Of a stretch of 64,000 nucleotides of DNA, positions 62,032-64,000 are shown one piece after another; position 1 is the stretch's first letter; each line of letters starts with the position of its first letter. The translations under genes and the position numbers were made by a program. The stretch lies in the NCBI RefSeq assembly GCF_034372165.1, contig NZ_CP139698.1, forward strand, positions 434,001 through 498,000, written 5' to 3'. The notes beneath the pieces were generated by a model. It ran no database searches. It worked only from the letters and a program-made list of their open reading frames with translations, and was not told the DNA's origin. This DNA comes from Christiangramia sp. OXR-203. Lineage in GTDB: Bacteria > Bacteroidota > Bacteroidia > Flavobacteriales > Flavobacteriaceae.

Positions 62032-64000
62032 ATGAAAAGAACTTATAGAATTACGGGGATGAGCTGTAATGGCTGTCGACAGCACGTGGAAGAAACTCTG
62101 ATAGGGATCGAAGCTGTCGATCATGTGGATGTGAATTTGCATAATGAAACTGCGACTATAGCGGCAGAACAGGATCTGAATATTTCGGTACTGAGAAATA
62201 AACTGGAGTCGGAAGGCGGGAATTATGGTATCGAGGAATTCAAAACGAATGATGATGGAAAGATTGTGGAAAAATATGATGTTTATGGAATGACCTGCAA
62301 TGGTTGTAAGATGCATGTTCAAAAAGCACTCGGGAATCTTGATAAAATCGATTCTGCGGAAGTGGATCTTCATAATGAAGAAGCAATTCTTGAAATGAAA
62401 GAACCAGTTTCCCTGAAGGAATTACAAAATGCACTGGAAGAAGCAGGAGGGAACTATACGATCCATATGCCTGGTACAGAAAAACCAGTTGAAAATTCAG
62501 AAGTTAAAAAATCTGCTCAAAACGGGAAGGGTGTCTGGTATTGTCCTATGCATTGTGAGGGTGATAAAACCTACGATAAACCTGGTGATTGCCCTGTTTG
62601 TGGGATGGACCTTGTCGAGGAGGTAAATACCAATCAAAAGTCGGTTGAATTTACTTGCCCTATGCATCCCGAAGTAAGCAAGGATGAACCCGGAGATTGT
62701 CCAATTTGCGGGATGGATCTCGTGCCAAAGCAACCTGAACCTTCAGCCGAAGAAAAAGGTTATAAAAAACTACTTCGCAAATTCTGGATCGCCATAGGGT
62801 TTACACTCCCAATTTTTATTATTGCCATGTCAGACATGGTTCCGAATAATACCTTACAAAGCTGGTTTGATGCCAAGATCTGGAACTGGATCCAATTTGG
62901 ACTATCTCTTCCGGTAGTATTTTATGCGTGCTGGATGTTTTTTCAGCGTGCATGGAGGTCTATCGTAACGTGGAACCTCAATATGTTTACACTCATTGGA
63001 ATTGGAGCAGGAGTAGCCTGGATCTTTAGCGTTTTTGGAATGCTGGTGCCAGATTTTTTTCCGGCGCAATTCAGAACAGAATCGGGTACGGTACATGTCT
63101 ATTTTGAAGCCGCCACCGTCATCCTTACTTTGGTATTAATGGGACAGGTGCTGGAAGCCAGGGCACATAGCAAAACCAATTCGGCTATCAAGGAACTATT
63201 GAAGCTGCAGCCTAATACTGCGCTCAGAATCAGGAACGGTAAAGAAGAGAAAATTTCCACCAGCAAGATTGAAAAAGGCGATCTTTTAAAGATCAAGCCA
63301 GGAGATAAGATACCTGTAGATGGTAAGATTTCTGAAGGAGAAGGCAGTATCGATGAATCAATGATCTCTGGAGAACCCGTGCCGGTAGATAAAATGAAAG
63401 GAGATGAAGTTCGCTCTGGAACGATCAATGGAAATCAATCTTTCATCATGCAAGCTGAGAAAGTGGGAGATGATACTTTGCTTGCCCAGATCATTAAAAT
63501 GGTGAATGAAGCCAGTAGATCGCAGGCGCCAATTCAGAAATTAGCAGATAAAATTTCAGGATATTTTGTGCCAGTAGTGGTCATTATTTCGGTAATCACA
63601 TTTATAGTCTGGTCAATATTTGGACCAGAACCACAACTGGTTTACGCGCTCGTAAACGCAATTGCGGTATTAATTATCGCCTGTCCATGCGCACTTGGTC
63701 TGGCAACTCCAATGTCTGTAATGGTTGGAATTGGTCGTGGTGCCGGTAACGGGATATTGATAAAAAACGCAAAATCTCTGGAGCGACTGAACAAGGTCGA
63801 TACGCTCATAATCGATAAGACCGGAACCCTAACAGAAGGTAAGCCAAGTGTGGATAAAGTAGTTTCTGTTTCTTCGGAATATACTTCGGGAAGGTTAACA
63901 GCAATTATTGCCAGTCTGAACACGAACAGTGAACATCCGTTAGCACAGGCTACTGTAGACTATGCGGAAAAGCACGAAATAGAACTTTTAGAAACTTCAG
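62032..64000 (+). CDS. copA: Copper-translocating P1B-type ATPase CopA (partial)
   Basis: The frame stays open to the window end (656 codons seen). Domain order: two HMA metal-binding domains with GMSCNGC (C12, C15) and GMTCNGC (C89, C92), two heavy-metal-binding domains beginning YCPMH (C171) and TCPMH (C209) with CPVCGMDL and CPICGMDL, then transmembrane helices from about residue 245. The actuator motif ISGEPV, the CPC metal site C551-P-C553 in IIACPCALGLATP and the phosphorylation site D595 in DKTGTLT are visible. It exports Cu(I) (and perhaps Ag) from the cytosol. The C-terminal part of the P/N domain lies outside the window. Confidence 0.94.
   Translation, partial: MKRTYRITGMSCNGCRQHVEETLIGIEAVDHVDVNLHNETATIAAEQDLNISVLRNKLESEGGNYGIEEFKTNDDGKIVEKYDVYGMTCNGCKMHVQKALGNLDKIDSAEVDLHNEEAILEMKEPVSLKELQNALEEAGGNYTIHMPGTEKPVENSEVKKSAQNGKGVWYCPMHCEGDKTYDKPGDCPVCGMDLVEEVNTNQKSVEFTCPMHPEVSKDEPGDCPICGMDLVPKQPEPSAEEKGYKKLLRKFWIAIGFTLPIFIIAMSDMVPNNTLQSWFDAKIWNWIQFGLSLPVVFYACWMFFQRAWRSIVTWNLNMFTLIGIGAGVAWIFSVFGMLVPDFFPAQFRTESGTVHVYFEAATVILTLVLMGQVLEARAHSKTNSAIKELLKLQPNTALRIRNGKEEKISTSKIEKGDLLKIKPGDKIPVDGKISEGEGSIDESMISGEPVPVDKMKGDEVRSGTINGNQSFIMQAEKVGDDTLLAQIIKMVNEASRSQAPIQKLADKISGYFVPVVVIISVITFIVWSIFGPEPQLVYALVNAIAVLIIACPCALGLATPMSVMVGIGRGAGNGILIKNAKSLERLNKVDTLIIDKTGTLTEGKPSVDKVVSVSSEYTSGRLTAIIASLNTNSEHPLAQATVDYAEKHEIELLETS

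Noticed and set aside
62497-63428. Minus-strand frames inside copA
   Set aside because: They are antisense to a clear P-type ATPase with in-frame catalytic motifs.

Overview
The window looks like a chromosomal segment of a marine-type Flavobacteriaceae bacterium (Bacteroidota), probably close to Gramella/Christiangramia. That placement is inferred from gene content, moderate-to-high AT content and promoters. Many transcription units start at a -7 box fitting TAnnTTTG, the Bacteroidota consensus. Other pointers are a hybrid two-component-like regulator, a GYDIA-family GHMP kinase beside a class II HMG-CoA reductase, exosortase XrtF, and the purH-mreBCD-mrdA-rodA order. I see no insertion sequence, prophage, CRISPR array or rRNA; this is mostly core genome.

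Layout. 1-2.2 kb: tail of an RND efflux pump, its TolC-like partner, a CPXCG zinc-ribbon protein and a STAS/SEC14 protein, then an initiator tRNA. 2.4-4.0 kb: a divergent MdaB-like quinone reductase / LysR pair with a palindrome between the facing promoters. 4.2-7.1 kb: a SYLF lipoprotein, an XRE regulator plus membrane protein operon with TTTAC/GTAAA dyads at its promoter, a short DUF4403-like protein, and deoC. 7.3-15.6 kb: an alpha-glucan block with a 1282-residue sensor/regulator facing a glgB-GH31 alpha-glucosidase pair. 15.8-20.7 kb: a c-type cytochrome lipoprotein, a TrmH-like methyltransferase, an unrecognised 481-residue protein, a VOC lipoprotein/secreted protein and a SulP transporter. 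20.9-26.0 kb: era, der and a TonB-receptor-like outer-membrane protein. 26.0-26.6 kb: a non-coding-looking stretch that holds a 49-codon membrane peptide gene, a long stem-loop and tRNA-Phe. 26.6-34.3 kb: an envelope operon, coaX-OMP-TPR-lptC-small membrane protein-CNNM protein-PpiD/SurA-like isomerase. 34.3-36.6 kb: mevalonate-pathway pair. 36.7-43.2 kb: a dipeptidyl peptidase with two tandem POT peptide transporters and a thioredoxin-like protein. 43.3-48.0 kb: surE-lpxB-NlpC/P60-comEC. 48.2-50.5 kb: a C-terminal processing protease. 50.5-57.5 kb: the rod-shape operon behind purH. 57.7-60.8 kb: an orphan ABC permease, a small membrane peptide, a free-methionine sulfoxide reductase, and XrtF with its partner. 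60.8-64.0 kb: a copper cluster of DUF3347 lipoprotein, 16-cysteine copper-storage protein and a CopA ATPase cut by the window end.

The most unusual item is the 1282-residue regulator. It keeps the whole hybrid two-component architecture (propeller, Y_Y_Y, transmembrane helix, HisKA, HATPase, receiver, AraC helix-turn-helix). However, the phospho-accepting His is Gln, the receiver Asp is Ala, the receiver Lys is Glu, and the N-box Asn residues are lost. It should therefore signal without a phosphorelay, and it sits next to the starch/glycogen enzymes it may control. Other leads are two well-delimited small membrane peptides, the dyads at the XRE, LysR and SulP promoters, and several gene starts that promoter positions show to be further downstream than the longest reading frame.
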